Source: Lineus longissimus (lineage: Eukaryota; Nemertea; Pilidiophora; Heteronemertea; Lineidae). Taken from it: a stretch of DNA of 64,000 nt. The stretch spans positions 20,281,292-20,345,291 of the forward strand of contig NC_088312.1 in assembly GCF_910592395.1 (NCBI RefSeq), in the 5' to 3' direction. The notes beneath the pieces were generated by a model, which saw only the letters and a program-made list of their open reading frames with translations, searched no databases and was not told the origin of the DNA. The position numbers and the translations under genes are program-made. This document shows positions 1 through 13,900 of this stretch, in pieces (positions within the stretch are counted from its first letter, which is position 1; every line of letters starts with the position of its first letter).

Positions 1-75
1 ATTCTATGACGGCCCACCATAGATTCTATGACGGCCCGCCATAGATTCTATGATGACCCATCATAGATTCTTCGA
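1..75. repeat. Short tandem repeat at window edge (22-bp unit)
   Basis: Three consecutive copies of a 22-bp unit beginning ATTCTATGACGG and ending CCATAG, the third diverged, followed by a decayed fourth. Each unit is itself an imperfect palindrome (CTATG...CATAG). The array probably continues to the left of the window. Confidence 0.75.
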
Positions 76-1929
76 TAGAGAATCTCCACCATAGAATTCA
101 GGAACGAACAAGATGGTCGTATCTCCTACGAGCCCATCATCGATAGAATTGAAGTAGAAAGGTCAAAAATCACAAATAATTGTAATCGTTTTGAAACATG
201 GTGTAATATACGGTGCTGTACATTTACATGTATTTACAATACAATTATACAGGGTGTATCATAATGAATACGAAACTGGAGTAAGGAATTGGTGGAGAAG
301 TTTTAAAATGCTGAAATTCATTACATGGGCATCGATGACTGATATGCACGCAACGCTTTTTTGAGTTTAGTCTCGGATAATAGTTTAACAATTCAGAATT
401 AGCCATCACACTAACAATCCAATGACAAACCCTCAAGTGAAACCATCTTTCAATAATCAGTAAGCTTTTAGAAGCGCAAAATTCAGTATCATTTTTGTTC
501 CTACGCGATATTGTATGTGCGTACCTTATCACTACTGGCACATCTGCAGTAATCAATGAAATTGTGGCCTTGAGTAATTACATCAGCAAAATTTCATCGA
601 ACTGTTCTGTCTGTTCTGTCTGAACAGCTGAAAAAGTAATGAACACCACAAGATATTCATGAGAGTTGATATTTTTTAATAAAGTAATATTAGGTTTTGA
701 TAACAGCTGCGATTTCAATGATGAGAGGTATATTGCACTTTTAGAGTGGTGGACCCAGTTAACAGTGGTGATTAATGTTACAGCCACAATAGATTCACCG
801 AATCTTTCAGCCCCTTTTGACCCTTAATTTTACCATCCGCAAAGGATTTCAGCGAGTACATTGAGGCCTGTATTAACATGTATATCAATTTGAATCACAA
901 ACCTCGTGGTGAACCAGGTTGGAGGGTCGAGACCTATCAATTATACGCGAGTATGTGTTTTTAACTCTCAAGTACATATTTGGAGAGGTATTGAAAAAAT
1001 ATTTGGTGTGGCAAGTCTACAGATATAAAGAAATTATTTGATGAAAAAATTAATTTTGAATTTTGCTAATTTGGTAATAGTTTTGAGATTTTTCTGCCAG
1101 TTGGCTGAAAAGAGTGGAAATATCAATGTCTCTCCAATTTGTCGATTATCAAAAAATTTCCGTGGTCAATCACCAGTTTACTTTTCACCCTTAACTTGCC
1201 CGACTGTCCGGAATATCATATCAAAATTTCAGATTCACAACCCCACGCAGTATTTGATGCGTCGCGGTCAAACATTGACAATTTAACTGCTAAGAGGCTT
1301 AAAAAATCAATGGTGGTCTTGCCTCATATAAATGCAAACAGGTAGTTAGTTGAATCGATTAAACATAGATGGCAGTGAATCACAGGATTGGCCCATATTA
1401 GGACAAATGTATCTGAACAATGATGTACAGAACATTAACAGATTTTAACAATAAAACAAACACTTTTCAACCCTGACACAGGGCAGCTAAACTTTTTTAA
1501 GTACATGTCAACCAACCTAAAATCAACCTTTTCTACAAACAGCAAACTCACAATATTTTTTTCCAAGTTATCACAAAATTGTTTTCCACAAAAGGGAACG
1601 TCCATCTCTTATTCACAGCACTCATATCCCTCTGGATATTATCTCTGGATATTATCTCTGGATATTATCTCTGGATACCACGTCTCTTTCCTTTACAATC
1701 TATCCACTCAATCTTTTGCCGTTACCTCACCCACCGGGATGGCAAATGGGACTCCTACATGCCAAGCCAAGGTACACAGCCAGGAAGCGTTCCACATTAT
1801 AACCTTAGTTTGTCAAGACATTGTCCTAAATGCATATTTTCCGTATCATTAAACAAACTCTAAATCTGTCATCTCAATCAAGGTATCCGTTCTGACTTTA
1901 ATATTTTACTCTCCTGAAAAGAAATTAGT
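76..1929. other. Intergenic DNA downstream of ZUP1
   Basis: No convincing gene. Short open frames here lack splice sites, recognisable domains or amino-acid composition typical of protein. It includes the ZUP1 3' untranslated region next to position 1930 and a small 13-bp tandem repeat described separately. I saw no clear AATAAA on the minus strand close to the ZUP1 stop. Confidence 0.6.
1630..1678. repeat. 13-bp tandem repeat
   Basis: Unit CTCTGGATATTAT is repeated three times plus a partial fourth copy. It lies just outside the 3' end of ZUP1. It creates two overlapping spurious plus-strand open frames. Confidence 0.85.
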
Positions 1930-4900
1930 TTAGATTGTAATATTGAAGTATGAAGAATCTTTTAGTGCAACTAACAGTCGTCCCCTTATTTCACAGGGCA
2001 GAGCAATGACATAAGGCATATGAAAGACGAAGTTGTCCTTCACTACTTTTAACAAACCAGTTGAAATTACCTTCCTGGATGGAGTAATGGAGTACAGTGA
2101 CTGTATGCCAAAGGAAATAAAACATACACAAAAGTTCCTTTTGTTTTTCTTCAAGTCATTGCTTTTATAGTTAGCAAAAGTCATTAATCAAAATCTCATG
2201 AGATTATGAGTAAATTGTGTCACCACCTACCTCGTATTCGTGGTCACTGAGAACCCCGGTCACGGCCACGATTTGGTACTGCTTCGCCTTCATACTATTC
2301 ACCGTCCGACGGATAGTCCGCATTAGATTCGTGTTAATGGTCCCTTTAAATAGTTGCATTTGTTTGCGAGTATAGATTGGATCGTAGATGAGAAGCCGCA
2401 CTGACCCATCCTTCAAGTCCTCACAGCCAATGATCGTACGGCTGTGACCTATGGGAGAAGACATGATTGGCTGGATTAGTGCAAAGGAGGGTAATCACGT
2501 CTGCTGACACATTCGAAGATAATCAATGAAACAGTTGAGTTGATGGAGAGGCCGCGTGGTCAAAGATTCAAACGAATCAGACTCACAGGCTCTATACCCA
2601 ACATGATGACAGTTCCTGTGACCTTTGGGAAATCACTTCACTTCTATTGTCATGTCCTTTGAATGCATCAGTAAACTCAGATTCCACGTATCTTAGCCTG
2701 GGCCAGGGCAAGCAAGAAACATGAGTAGCTTGCAATAGACTCTCATTTGGCTCAAAGTCCTGGGCATAGTGGGCAATGATGACCACGTCCCAGTGAAACT
2801 TGGATGGACATGTTGCAAGATAGCAGCAGTGGTTGATTTAGGATAAAACTCAAGCATATTTCCTTACCATGATGCTGAAGGTAGAGTGGGGCCTTGAAAT
2901 CGTCCTTCTTCTTGAAGTAGTCATGGACCCACTCGAACATGCGGGGATGGGTGCCGTCAGTCCCTGATGGGGCATGGAAGTCCACAAGGGCGCATCTGTA
3001 AACGAGGAGATAAACTGCCACACACAAGTTCCAAAATCATTCCAAGGTCAATGAGGTGTTCGGAGGACACATCCCTAAAATCTTCTTGCTGTCAAGGTGA
3101 TGTGTAACTGCCTCAATCCTTTGATACTGAACTGACAGTTTCTAAACGTTCCCTATGTAAATATTATTAAAGTTAGTGAGGCAGCTATTGGTCTCCAATC
3201 ATTCAATTTGGAAGTATGCTTTCAACTTTACAGCACAGATCAGGAAAGAACAACATACAAATGTTATCAACGGACCAAGCTCTGCCTGGTTCAGTGATAA
3301 GAACAAGACTTACTGAATCCTAAGTGATGAGAGAGTTGCCACCACCTCCGTTGCCCCAATCCATTTATTTGTGTTAACGACCTTGCCGCCAAGCTGCTCA
3401 CAGCCCTGAAGGTCAAAGCTTTTCTCCCATGCTGCCTCAATCAGACGCTGGATCTTTGGAATGGAGGGGATCATCGGCCGGCCTGAAAGAGATTAGGTGG
3501 AAATGAGCAAATATTTTCACCTGGCCAACATTTCACGGTTTACAGCACATCATCCAGACTTCGCCCACGTTGCCGCGGGAGGTTAATGTTCTGTAACCGT
3601 CAGCATAATGTGGGTGGGACCACCTGGTGGACATCTCACATTTGGTCAATACATTATGTCTCGACGACATTTATTTCTCATAAAGGTGAAATGTATCAAC
3701 GATGAGATGTACCACTTTACATCTCCACCATACGGAACACAACAAGGACTAACAATTCCGTTTATGAGTAGTGATTTTGAGGCGTTTAGTGATGACTCCC
3801 AATAACGCTTTACTAGCATATCCTTGTAAGACCCCTTAAAGTTGCACTGTAAACAGAGGCAGCCCAACAAGACATGGAAATCTTCCTTGACACACTTACC
3901 ATTGAAGAGCACTTGTTTATAAGTTGTATTCGTCGCCAAACATGACAGCAACATCTGTAGATTCCTGTAGCCACAACCCCATCCCTTGTCACCGTAAGTC
4001 GATGCATAGTGGTCAACTTCGGAGCACATCCACCAGTTAACTATCGGGTTGTTGTTGACGTTGTTGTTATAGAACTCTTGAAGTTTTGGAATGATGCCTG
4101 AAAAGCAAAAAGTGCGTTATACAGAATATTTTGTACAGAACACTTTTTGGCGATCGGTGCTTCAGGCTGTGCACCCAGAGGCTGTTTGCCTGGGCAGTTT
4201 TTCCGTCTTCTCTGTTGGCTAAAGACCTTGTGACGTGCCACACAAACAATGAACCTTTTTGTGGCTTGTTGGCATTCTGATAGGTTTACCCAGTGAACCT
4301 TTCCCCTTGTGCATAGTACACATGGCATATGTGCCCTTTTGACTGGGACTATAAAGCAGGAACAAGGTCACAATGCCACCAGTTCACAAGAGGACAATCA
4401 AAGTGACCATTCTATAAGCTAGTGTCCGTTTTTGGAAGACAGTACCAACTATTCATCCATTTCGATGCTCACCTTTAGTACAAGAGTGTCCATCGTCAAC
4501 ACCGATAGCGTTAGCCTGCTGTAGATCTCCCTTCCTCGAGTAGAAGTCACCGATAGACATCTGACCATTGTAGACGGCCCGCTCCATGCCTTTCTCGCTC
4601 TGCTTGATGAAGTCAGTCTTGTTGTCCATGCCATACATGGCCTGAAATTACAGATAAAAGTAAATTGTAACTCAATTGTCATGACTGTTAAAACTTGAAT
4701 TTCTAAAAAGTCATCTTTTTAAGTTTAGAGTTCGTAATTCGATGTGATTGTTGCCCACCTGTAAGGCGGAACTAGACAACCCTCCAGCCGCCAAGGGTTA
4801 AACCATCACCACTGACAAAAACAAGAAATGTCATAGCTCAGATCAAAATTGCAATAAAATGCTGGATGTATAAAGCAGAGATGGTGTCATATCAGAGATC

Positions 4901-7900
4901 AACAGATATCACCTGTCAGGCAGGCGGCATGGCAATACATCATTGGGCGACATTGCTAGCAGATTTTTTCAGGTGATCTGTAAACACCCAAGTGTTCACA
5001 CACTTTGCTGCATTGCTAGTGGCTTTTTTCAGATGAGTAAAGAAGTAACAGGCTTTTTTCAGGTAAGAGCCAAAAATCAGTCATTGCTGAGGCATTGATG
5101 CCCACAGTCCGTTTTTGTCACAAAATGAAGTGTTTTATTCTATTTTTACATTGCTGTATAAAGAAGGCGTCCCATTTTTGTGTTTGAATGCCATTTCCAT
5201 CCCTTCAGTCAGCAGCCAACAGCCAAATGAATTCGATTCCTCTCTTTTATCACATGTCCAAACTACCTGTCATTGAGTTACCAATATGATATCAACCCAA
5301 ATCCTCCTTCTTCAGAAAAAAATCTGTCAGCCAAAACGAGAAATCCAATACACGTTTTCTTCCAATAACTCGACAAAAATAGAGATTATTGAATTCAGAA
5401 ATACGGAGTTATTCCGTCTTGCCCAGGAGTGAACATGATCAGATTATATAGTGATATCCTATATTTTTCTACATGAACTCAATACAAGTGCGCCCAACGC
5501 CATTTTCAAGATTATTTGTGAGATACTGGTGAATGCATTTTCAACAAAATAGGGAGACTTTCTGCCTATGTGTGTGATTGAATAAACTGAAAATCTACTC
5601 TGGAATTGAAAAAGCTATTTAGAACCTGAGCTGGTGGTCGTAGGCTTATGTTATAGTCACTTCTCTCCCCGCACGACATTGCGATGAATGGCAATAGCAG
5701 AGACTCTATTGATATCTCCCAACAGCAGAGACTGTCGACAACTCCCAACAGCAGAGACTATCGACAACTCCCAACAGCAGAGACTGTCAACAACTCCCAA
5801 CAGCAGCAACTATCGACAACTCCCAACAGCAGAGACTGTCAACAACTCCCAACAGCAGCAACTATCGACAACTCCCAACAGCAGAAACTGTCAACAACTC
5901 CCAACAGCAGAGACTGTCAACAACTCCCAACAGCAGCAACTATCGACAACTCCCAACAGCAGAGACTGTCAACAACTCCCAACAGCAGCAACTATCGACA
6001 ACTCCCAACAGCAGAGACTGTCAACAACTCCCAACAGCAGAGACTGTCAACAACTCCCAACAGCAGAGACTGTCAACAACTCCCAACAGCAGCAACTATC
6101 GACAACTCCCAACAGCAGAGACTGTCAACAACTCCCAACAGCAGCAACTATCGACAACTCCCAACAGCAGAGACTGTCAACAACTCCCAACAGCAGAGAC
6201 TGTCAACAACTCCCAACAGCAGCAACTATCGACAACTCCCAACAGCAGAGACTGTCAACAACTCCCAACAGCAGAGACTGTCAACAACTCCCAACAGCAG
6301 CAACTATCGACAACTCCCAACAGCAGAGACTATCGACAACTCCCAACAGCAGAGACTCTGATCATTGTAAGTTGTGTCACAATGTTTCTGCCACGGCTTA
6401 AATCAATATATTGGGGGAATGGGCCGTCTCGGGATGCTGGATGGACCATCGCGGCTAGGATTCGGGATATGCATCATTACTTTAGCTGGAGTAGGGAGGG
6501 ACAAGTGCTAAGTCTGCATTCAGCTGAAAGAGCTTATTTCGAATCGTGACACAGCCTTTTTAAACCTGATGCTGGGACTGCCCTTCTGAAATGATCATCT
6601 TACCCCAATGCCCAAATGCCCACTGTAATAATACGCAGTGCCTTTCAGAGCATGTCAAAGGACTTTATAGCCTTGTGTGTGACGATGATAGTCACTATAT
6701 GTATGCTCTTATCTGGTGCATTAGGCGATCAACCCTTCAATGACCAAGTCAATTCATTCGCAACTCCCTGATCTCCCCATTGTTGTATTTCCGACTGACT
6801 CACTATACGATCTAATCCATTACCAGTGTCTAGACAGCAAATCGATGCAATAATAGCCGATTGGGTTTGTAGCCATATTACCAAACACGCTAAATGGAGA
6901 AAAACTCAATACATTTTAGTTTAAGGTAAAACTACAAGTATAGTGACTCCATTTGGCCTATTGAAAGAACACCAGAACTCTATCAAACACCAAAAATAGG
7001 TGTATCCCCATTTCGCCTACACCCATTTCGCCTACACCCATTTCGCCTATTACCCATTTCGCCTACCCCCATTTCGCCTACCCCCATTTCGCCTACACCC
7101 ATTTCGCCTACTCACCATTTCGCCTACACCCACTTCGCCTATTCACCATTTCGCCTACACACCATTTCGCCTACTCACCATTTCGCCTACTCACCATTTA
7201 CTATGTCCTCCTAGTAATTCTTATGCCATTTTGTGGATTTGGAGGAGTTCCTGTGTTTCTCAGATTGGCAAAATTGAGTCACTTCACAATGTCGTTTCAC
7301 CTTAAACCCACGGGTATTAAAAGTAAAGTTTAAGACTTGAAACAGAGCAGCTTCTTTGGAGTAATAGATAACCTAAATATAAACTTGGCTTTTCAAAGCA
7401 TACAGCAGTAGAACAGATAATAAAGAATATCATTCTTTCCCAAAATGTCCATTACTGAATGATCATTTTGAGCTCCAGCACACAAATACAATTCAGATTC
7501 TCCACTGCTCTCATTTGGTATGCAAACGTTTTCATCATTCATCATGGTACTGATGATAATCTGGCTGATCTTCGCCTATTGACTCCTGGGGCTCCCGGGC
7601 TGTCTGTGACCCAGTGTGATAGAAGTCAAACAGTAGAACTATGTGCTGGGGTGCAGTCTACCTGGGGTGTCGCCTCGCTGGTGGGTTGCATCTGAGGGGC
7701 TGCCTGATGATGCTGGTAATTATTTCCTCACCTGAGGCCAAGCCCTCTTGCATTTGTGACCCGTCACAGCAAAAGCAGGTAGAGACGAACTGGTTGTTTA
7801 TTTCACTGTTGTCTGAGCAATTAAGTTTCTTCCATTATCTACTGGTGGCATTTAAGCTCATCTTCTGAGCGACATGCACCTCGTTTTGCCGAGACGGGTC

Positions 7901-10900
7901 ACATTTGGATCTCCATCACACATTGACACCATACCCATGAAATCATGATGCCTTTCCTTTGCTGAGGGCCGAGTGAAATGGGTACATCCATTCTGGGATC
8001 AATCACCTCGTCTGTGAGGATTAATAGCAGGGCTCTGACAGCTCAAATCACAGCAAGATGGACGAACCAATAACGTCACTCGTTTAATTCGATGATCAAT
8101 ATTTTCGTATCAGATTGATAAATTACCAGCAATTAAGTACTTAAGCCTGAAACTTGGACATGATCCATCTGGTTATACTGCTTTATTCACATTGGCCATC
8201 TCCATCATGATACCACCAACAGTTACATCTGATCGATACTGGTCATGTTCCCTCCAGCTTGGTCAATTTAGATCCTGATCGATTCCTTTAACTTGATTTA
8301 GCTACGAGATGGATCTTGTGCGCTGTCATCGAAATCTGCAAACAGGCATTCCATCTTTCTGTAACTGCGTTACTGACAATGCTGGTCAACTTCATGTGAT
8401 CCTTGCAACCATAAAACTACCCACATCTGATCGATACTGGCGACAATCTTCAGCCATGGTCAATGTAGGTCCAGATCAATTCCTCAAAATTTATCTTGTG
8501 AGCTACAGCTTGGACCCCATGTGCCGTCATACAGATCTTCTCATATGCCTTCCATTCCTCACCATGCTGGTCAGCATCATGTATTCAAATGACGCGACCA
8601 AAAAGACTTCCCACATCAGATCAGTGTGACATTCAGCTCAGATCCCCATCCTTTAATTTTAGCTGGTGAGATGGCGTGCTGTTGTCTGGCACAGTCATTC
8701 TGCACACCCCCACACAGCCCCTGGACAGCTCAGAATACTTGCCAGTGTCAATATAGTGTTACTACAATAAACAGAGAATCCTTTCGAGTCATACGCAACT
8801 CAGCTGCTGGTTCCTCTTATTCCATTTGAAGATGTCGTTGCATCTGTCCATCCACGAATGCATGGCCGGCCACCAAGAAAGAGTGCTATGATAATGATGT
8901 TATGCCCATAGAACTGCTTACGAAAACTGCATTCCCTTTATCGTCATGGCCAATTTATCTCTTTAATGACATTTGGGGCGACATTGCTTTAACCTTGCCC
9001 GTTGTGATATGTTACCATCATCATGTGGCCGGGAATGCCGGGTTTGTAAGACTGGAGAAGGCGGAATGTTGAGTGGGAAGCAATCGACCTTTTGGGAAAC
9101 AGACACAGTTTGTGGTAGGAACTTCTGTTCATAGTAAACCCCAGCGAGCTGTTGAGGACATGGTATGATTAACACAGTGCTGTGAAGAGTGGTCGAACTG
9201 AACAGCAAAGATGGGAATTGTTGGTCAGTCACTGTTGCCATCATCATGCAGGCAATTTTAAGTAGGCCGGGTATGTAAGACTGGAGAAAGGCAGAGGGTC
9301 AAAAAGGAACCATCAATCTCTTGCAAAACAGGCAAAGCTTCTATAGTTGCAGCTTCATGGCAAAACTGGCAGATGAGAACAGTCCGGTCAGATATGGTGT
9401 GTATGGCACACAGTTGGTAGAGGGGCCTGGCTGAACAGTACAGAGGTGAATTACTGGTCAGCTTCTGAAAGTAATTGTGACCTTCTTGCTCCCGAACATG
9501 ACCAAAGAATGCCAGTCAGCTTCAATTTCATCTCGATGGCTTTCTCAAGGGGACAGACAGTATCCCAGAATGTACATGTACACTCTCAATCAATCAGAGG
9601 CAAAGAGACATAGAAAGGAATGGAGACTTCACCATGAAAGACCTATAACCAATCAGTATTGAATCAGTATTGGGGAAAACACTGAAGACTTACCCAAATC
9701 AAATCACGCCTACCCCCGCCACATTACCTCCAGGAGAGATCCAACGACACTCATCTCCATTTACCTAATCATGTCCAGCCATGTTCAAAAGACATATCTC
9801 CCGGCGGTCAAACAAGGAAATTGCCTATGAATCCACAGACAAAGCCAGAAGGAGATTCGCCAGTGGCTTAACAAGTTTCCGCAGGCCGGGATCATTGTTT
9901 ATTGATGGAAGCAAATGACATTGCCAATCAGTTTCACGATAAAGAGAAGGATTAACTTAGGTTGAAGAACTTGAAAACCTGGTTTTACAATATTGAGAAC
10001 AGATTGGCCAACCTGATTAAGCTTTCGTGGGTGTTTTATTTTCTTAATGACGTTGGAACTCGTCCCCAAAGGGTTAAAAGAATTGAAACCCAAATGAAAT
10101 GTTTTCACTGAACTGATTTTTTTTAATCTAGTCCATTAGATATATATGTCTTCTGATTCTTGTACGAGAGAGCACCACTCCACGAGCACGCCACCTGATG
10201 GAGAAATTGAACAAGGCATCAAAGAAATGCTACGAGGTTGTCAGAAACATATGACATGTTCTCACCAACGGTCGAAGTAGAACAAGCATCCTACATTAAA
10301 GAAACAGCTGCTCATTTTCAATTGGCTGTAGACAAATATCAGCAAGTGCTGTCGAAATCTAATGGAAATGCATGAGAGTAGAAGTGTTCAAAGTTTGCGT
10401 CTGCCTCTGAAAATCACGAAAAGTTGCGAGCACAAAGTGGTCTACAGTACATACAAACGCTGCGGCTTAGGAGGCGCCCAGAATACCTTCGTCATTTCCT
10501 CCAACACGGTTACAGTGTCCTTGTTTATCTAATAGAGGTGATGGAGATGTGTCACCGGGTAATTGGGTATTAAGCCCTACTCACGTCCTGTCACCCTCGA
10601 ACACAGCTCCATCATTAGGAGACACGTCTGGTGGTAATGAGCAGAGCTGTTGGAGACATCATTACAAGGACATTACCACCAAGAGGGCAGCGTTGAGGTG
10701 AGACACACCATTAGTGATATGATGGACAGAACAAGGGCAGACCTAATCTGTCTTTAGTGAGTTTCTGTTCTACAGACAGGGCAGTGCGTATAGTTGTTGC
10801 GAATTGCAAAAACCAAACAGGTACAAAAATGTTCAGGTTTACATCAAATACAGACTGATACGGACAGAAAACACATCATCTATTGACAGATTTGAACAAC

Positions 10901-13900
10901 ATGTTGTGCAACACAACCACCATGAATATATCATCTGGAACATCAGCCAAACATGGATTAGACTGACAAACATTATAACATCTAATTCAATCGTTCAATA
11001 ACGAATGCTCTCATACCCATGTCATCAGACACATAGCTGTAATACTGACGGATATTACGCGAATATCTCTCATCGACGTCTCATTGTGGCCATTACATAT
11101 GTTATACCAGCGCTGTAATGACTATTTTACGAGGGTTGGTGTTTGTGAGCTTTGGGTGTATCATGAGGAGATTTATATCCCTCAGTCAGCTGTAAGGCAG
11201 GAAATTGGTTGGATTGTTGACCTTGGGTAGTGCAGCTTTCAGCTCTGGCTTCTACCTATTTCTGTCAGACCAATCTTGTCACTATAGTTGGTGTCATTAG
11301 TTCTCAGAAGTGCTTTCCCATGATGAAGTGTCAGTCCTCCAACTGATTAATACAACCAGCAAGGTCGATCTGTCATCATAAGATCCCAATTAGCATTGAT
11401 GGGGTAGTCTGTTGCTGGAAGGCAAGAACATCCCCACACTGATTATAGAAACAAGAGGCAAGCAGAGAGAACCCTGCTCATTTGCAAAGTTGCAATGGTG
11501 TTCCATCATCACCACTAAAACAGCCCCTGAGCAAACACTGTCAACTTTCAAAACATGACATCAAGATGACAAAGGTATTAGGGTTAGAGAGAAGAGGAAA
11601 TGGTGCAGACAGAGGGTAATCCTCCCCTGCCTGATGATTAGTTCTTGTCTCATGAAGTGATTATGAGCGACAAGACCTCGTAGACATGGTGAGCGGCCGG
11701 ATATGTGAAAGGAGGAGATCGACTTCTTACTTGTTAAGCTTTCTGCCAACATAAATCAGAAGGTTACTAGTGACGATAACATGGTGATTAGAGCCAGCGC
11801 AAGTCAGACACGAGGAAGGATGAGATAACTCTCTGTTATACATCTAAAGCTTTCTGCCTGACTTAAACAGGCATCTCGTTCAGAAGGTGGGTGAATGCTG
11901 GCTTTCTGGCTTGATAGTTGGTTTGCCACAAGTGAAGGCGATTATGTGACAGTCAGACCCAGAGCAATATGGAGGATATTTATACATTCAGATGATATTT
12001 TCATCTGTTCATTCTTTTTGTATTCTGGGCCATTCTCTCCAAGGATCTACTCACCCACAATACTGCTGCTCCACGCAACTCTCTTCTGTTTTACTATCTA
12101 CCAAAGATTTTACAAGACAGCTAGAAGTCTCAATATCAAGACAAACACTGAATTCTTGCGAACTAGACATTTCTACTCTACCTCTTTAAGCACTTGGCAA
12201 ACGTGCCAGTCCCCGCCACCTGCAACAAAGCCATGACAATATGACCACTCCTCATATTTTCATGCCTCTGTTGTAGGTCGAAGCTACCTTGTCTACATGG
12301 AGCTTTACGTGCGTCTACTATGAACATTTCCAAATATGTTTTTTTGCAAATCACTGTCCACCAAAAAATGCACTTATAGCCGAGCCGTTATGATACAACC
12401 ATAAACATTTAGGACAGCGACAACCAATCAAAAAGAAAACACGCCATATTCTAGACCCAGCCAATCAATCGGAGATATTTACAGAGATCATCGAGCGGAA
12501 ATATTGTGGCCGATGCCTGACTAATTCTAAAATTGCAAATAACCCATGCAAACAGAAAAAGAATCCAACCACTTATGTCGGAATATTTGCTCTTCTGATT
12601 GAGTCAAAATAACAATTTTACAGCAAAAAGATGAGATTGAAATTGACAATGCATAAAAATGAAATCTCTTGAGAGGAAAAGCGTTTCTTCATAGCACAAC
12701 AGAAATGATTTCATAGACAAGCGAAGACTTTCCAAAAAACGAAATCAATATTGTTTTTTTTATAAATGAGCAGGACAAGTTAGATCATCCTAGTGCAAAC
12801 CATGTGACATGAAGACATATTTAAATGTAGACCTACCGAGCTATCGCCATTTGCGGTGTCAGACTGCAATGTTAGAGAAGGAAAATGTAAATGATGCATA
12901 GATGGTGCCACAATTAGATTGACCGTCAAATTTGTTGGTCATGATGGTTGTGGATACGACAAACAGAAACAGTGGTCATGATTTGTGAATTAATTGCGAG
13001 ATGCAACTGTGAAAGTCAAATGAAACCTCCAGCTGCACTCGGCCCTTGACAAAAGTGCTTGACCTGCTGACCTTGCTCTCTAACTGCAATCAGGCCTTTA
13101 CAAGCTGACCTGCTGACTTTGTCCTCCAACTGCAATCAGGCCTTTGCAAGTGCACTCGACCTGTGACCTTGACTTCCAGCTGCAATCACTCCTTTACGAA
13201 TGTACTTGAACGGCAGACCTTGCCATCCAACCGCAATCAGTCCTTGACAAATGTACTTGACGGGTTGACCTTTTTGGGGGCTTGCTGCCAAAGTCAGTGG
13301 CATTATCTCAGTGTACAAAACGTCCAGGTCCAACCCGACCGAGGTCAGACCAGTACCCTGATAGGTTCATACAGTGCTTTCCTTCAGTGTTTGTCATGCT
13401 TACAACATCTTTTTATCTAAACGTGTATGACGACACCAAAACTAGTGAATCCAGTTACAAGTAAGTGATTTGCAATAAATTTTGACAGCAAATGTGATAT
13501 TTGGACTACCACAGAAAATAAGCAAACTTTTAGCTTTGCATCATTGGGACAACAAGCCAAGACTGATTTAATATTGTGAAACGCTATAAATCTTTCCTTT
13601 TATTTTCACAGATTTTTGCAAGTAACCTAAATTCAGCGATTCATTACTTTGTAAAAATGTCGACAAATTCATCAAAAGCATGGAACAACAATCTGCCTAC
13701 TGACAGATTTCAATTCACCGAAATAAAATCACTGCCAACAACTGTCAGAAATAAATATTGTTGTTTCACCACTCGGAGATGGTACATTTGTGAATTAGGC
13801 TCTTGGGGAACATTAGGAGTTCATCGATATTCTAAAATATCCATACGAACAAAATAAAGACATCATTGCGAGTTGAAGCAAACAGGGTATTTGCTTGATT

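Noticed and set aside
5684-6401. Two long overlapping plus-strand open frames (225 and 237 aa) rich in Gln/Ser/Thr
   Set aside because: They are the same 26-bp minisatellite read in shifted frames, inside a ZUP1 intron, with no splice sites or unique sequence.
7006-7200. Short-period repeat as a CRISPR array
   Set aside because: The spacers are 1-5 bases and the DNA is animal; it is a simple minisatellite.
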